NCBI GenBank assembly: GCA_019423265.1
Contig: JAHZBS010000128.1
Coordinates: 1-6,823 of the forward strand
Length of the DNA stretch: 6,823 nucleotides
Reading direction: 5' to 3'
From: Clostridiales bacterium
Lineage (GTDB): Bacteria > Bacillota_A > Clostridia > Lachnospirales > Bianqueaceae
Part shown: piece by piece, positions 5,871-6,823 of the stretch
Numbering within the stretch: position 1 is the first letter of the stretch
Layout of the letters: every line of letters begins with the position of its first letter
The notes under the pieces: model-generated
Told to the model about the DNA's origin: nothing
The model's database searches: none
The model's input: the letters and a program-made list of their open reading frames with translations, nothing else
Program-made: the position numbers and the translations under genes

Positions 5871-6823
5871 ATGAAAAAATTAGCGCTCATCGGCTGCGGC
5901 GGTATCGGCCGCTATCACCTGGATCATTTTTTGCAATTTCACGATATTGAGCTGGCTGGTTTCTGCGATATAATCCCCCAGCGCGCGGAGACCTTCGCAA
6001 AAGACGCTGGCAGCGGCGAAGTATTTGCAGACTACAGGGAGATGTATGATGCCGTCCAACCTGACATGGTCTTCATCTGCATTCCCCCCTATGCCCACGG
6101 CGACATTGAATTCGAAACCATTCGCCGGCGCATTCCGTTTTTTGTGGAAAAACCCGTGGCACTCTCCCTAGATCTGGCCCACGAAATTCGCCAGCGCGTC
6201 CAGGAAGCTGGCCTGATCACGGCCACAGGCTTTCAGTGCCGGTACAGCAATCTTGTGGAGCCCACTGTGAAATTTATACAGGATCATGAAATCGTCTTTA
6301 TCGACTGCGTTCGAGTGGGTGGAATTCCCGGGGCCGAGTGGTGGAAAAAGCGGGCGTTGTCCGGCGGTCAGATCGTGGAGCAGACCATCCACCAATTTGA
6401 CATCATCCGCTATGTGTTTGGGGAACCGGACACCGTGTTTACCATGGGCACAAAAGGCTATGTCACGGGTGTGGACGGGTACGATACAGAGGATCTAACC
6501 ACCACCGTAGTCCGCTTCCAAAACGGGGCCCTTGCCGCCATCTCCACAGGTTGCTACGCCTCCGCCGGCGCCAGCGCTGACAGCAAGGTGACATTCGGCG
6601 CGCGGGATAGCCGGGCCGACCTGTATATACTGGATAAGCTCCGCGTATTCGAAGAAAAGCAGGCATCTGTAGAGGATTCCGGCCTTGTTGTCAAGGGGGA
6701 TGGCTCCATGAACGGGAAGGGAACCTCTGACATCGTCTATCGGCAAGAAGGCGACAGCGGTATCCTCTGCGACCGCACCTTTATCGACGCTGTTTTGAGC
6801 GGCGATCCGTCCAAAATTCGGTC
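5871..6823 (+). CDS. Gfo/Idh/MocA-family NAD(P)-dependent oxidoreductase, C-terminus beyond window
   Basis: An open frame of 317 codons runs from ATG 5871 to the window edge without a stop. AGGAGG (5858-5863) lies 7 bases upstream. The N-terminal Rossmann fold starts at once with LIGCGGIGRYH (G8, G10, G13 binding the dinucleotide). Residues 93-95 are the family's EKP motif with the catalytic Lys94. The second domain carries GGQIVEQTIHQFDIIRYVFGE (165-185), where His174 and Asp177 fit the usual catalytic pair. The family oxidises or reduces sugars, inositols and their derivatives, often at a secondary hydroxyl. About 30-60 residues are probably missing, as members are usually 330-390 long. No signal peptide is present, so it is cytosolic. 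It likely acts in the same pathway as the isomerase just upstream. It could be an inositol-dehydrogenase-like, a glycoside 3-dehydrogenase-like or another sugar dehydrogenase; the sequence does not settle which. Confidence 0.92.
   Translation, partial: MKKLALIGCGGIGRYHLDHFLQFHDIELAGFCDIIPQRAETFAKDAGSGEVFADYREMYDAVQPDMVFICIPPYAHGDIEFETIRRRIPFFVEKPVALSLDLAHEIRQRVQEAGLITATGFQCRYSNLVEPTVKFIQDHEIVFIDCVRVGGIPGAEWWKKRALSGGQIVEQTIHQFDIIRYVFGEPDTVFTMGTKGYVTGVDGYDTEDLTTTVVRFQNGALAAISTGCYASAGASADSKVTFGARDSRADLYILDKLRVFEEKQASVEDSGLVVKGDGSMNGKGTSDIVYRQEGDSGILCDRTFIDAVLSGDPSKIR

Noticed and set aside
5002..6823. Naming the pair iolE/iolG (inositol catabolism)
   Set aside because: The folds match the families, but I see no subfamily-specific motifs and no other iol genes are in view. 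A symbol would overstate the evidence.
1..6823. CRISPR array, insertion sequence, or riboswitch
   Set aside because: No regularly spaced repeats, transposase-like frames, terminal inverted repeats or recognisable riboswitch cores were seen.

Overview
The window looks like a chromosomal segment of a low-to-mid GC Bacillota, most likely a Clostridia member (Lachnospiraceae/Oscillospiraceae type). The reasons are strong AGGAGG-type ribosome binding sites, tRNA genes without an encoded CCA, TTG starts with good Shine-Dalgarno spacing, and a typical set of gut or rumen carbohydrate-use genes. The assignment is inferred from style, not from a marker gene.

Layout. Positions 1-195 hold the end of a tRNA cluster: the 3' part of an elongator-type tRNA-Met(CAU), a complete tRNA-Gly(GCC), and a clear rho-independent terminator. 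Positions 196-479 are an AT-rich spacer with a tandem 9-mer, a doubtful 38-codon ORF and a likely promoter. Next comes a regulator of about 356 residues (480-1550, +) with a C-terminal ArsR-like winged helix and an N-terminal region I do not recognise. After a 143-base gap with its own promoter lies a large cytoplasmic glycoside hydrolase family 31 enzyme (1694-3964, +), closed by a strong terminator at 3971-4003.

Convergent to it is an AraC-family regulator (4024-4869, -). The 132 bases between its start and the next gene hold two back-to-back promoters whose -10 boxes overlap, plus a 10-base direct repeat with a 20-base period that is a good operator candidate. To the right are a xylose-isomerase-like TIM-barrel sugar isomerase/epimerase (5002-5835, +) and, 35 bases on, a Gfo/Idh/MocA NAD(P)-dependent oxidoreductase (from 5871, + strand, cut by the window edge). 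These two appear to form the start of an operon.

How it may work together (inference). The cytoplasmic GH31 would release or rearrange an alpha-linked sugar. The oxidoreductase and TIM-barrel enzyme would oxidise and isomerise, epimerise or eliminate the sugar or polyol. The AraC regulator would sense the inducer and control the divergent operon and itself. The ArsR-like protein may control the GH31 unit or itself. No transporter is in view; one is expected to the right. The substrate cannot be read from this sequence. The GH31 active-site motifs depart from the classical alpha-glucosidase pattern, and the isomerase and oxidoreductase do not carry motifs I would need to call IolE or IolG.
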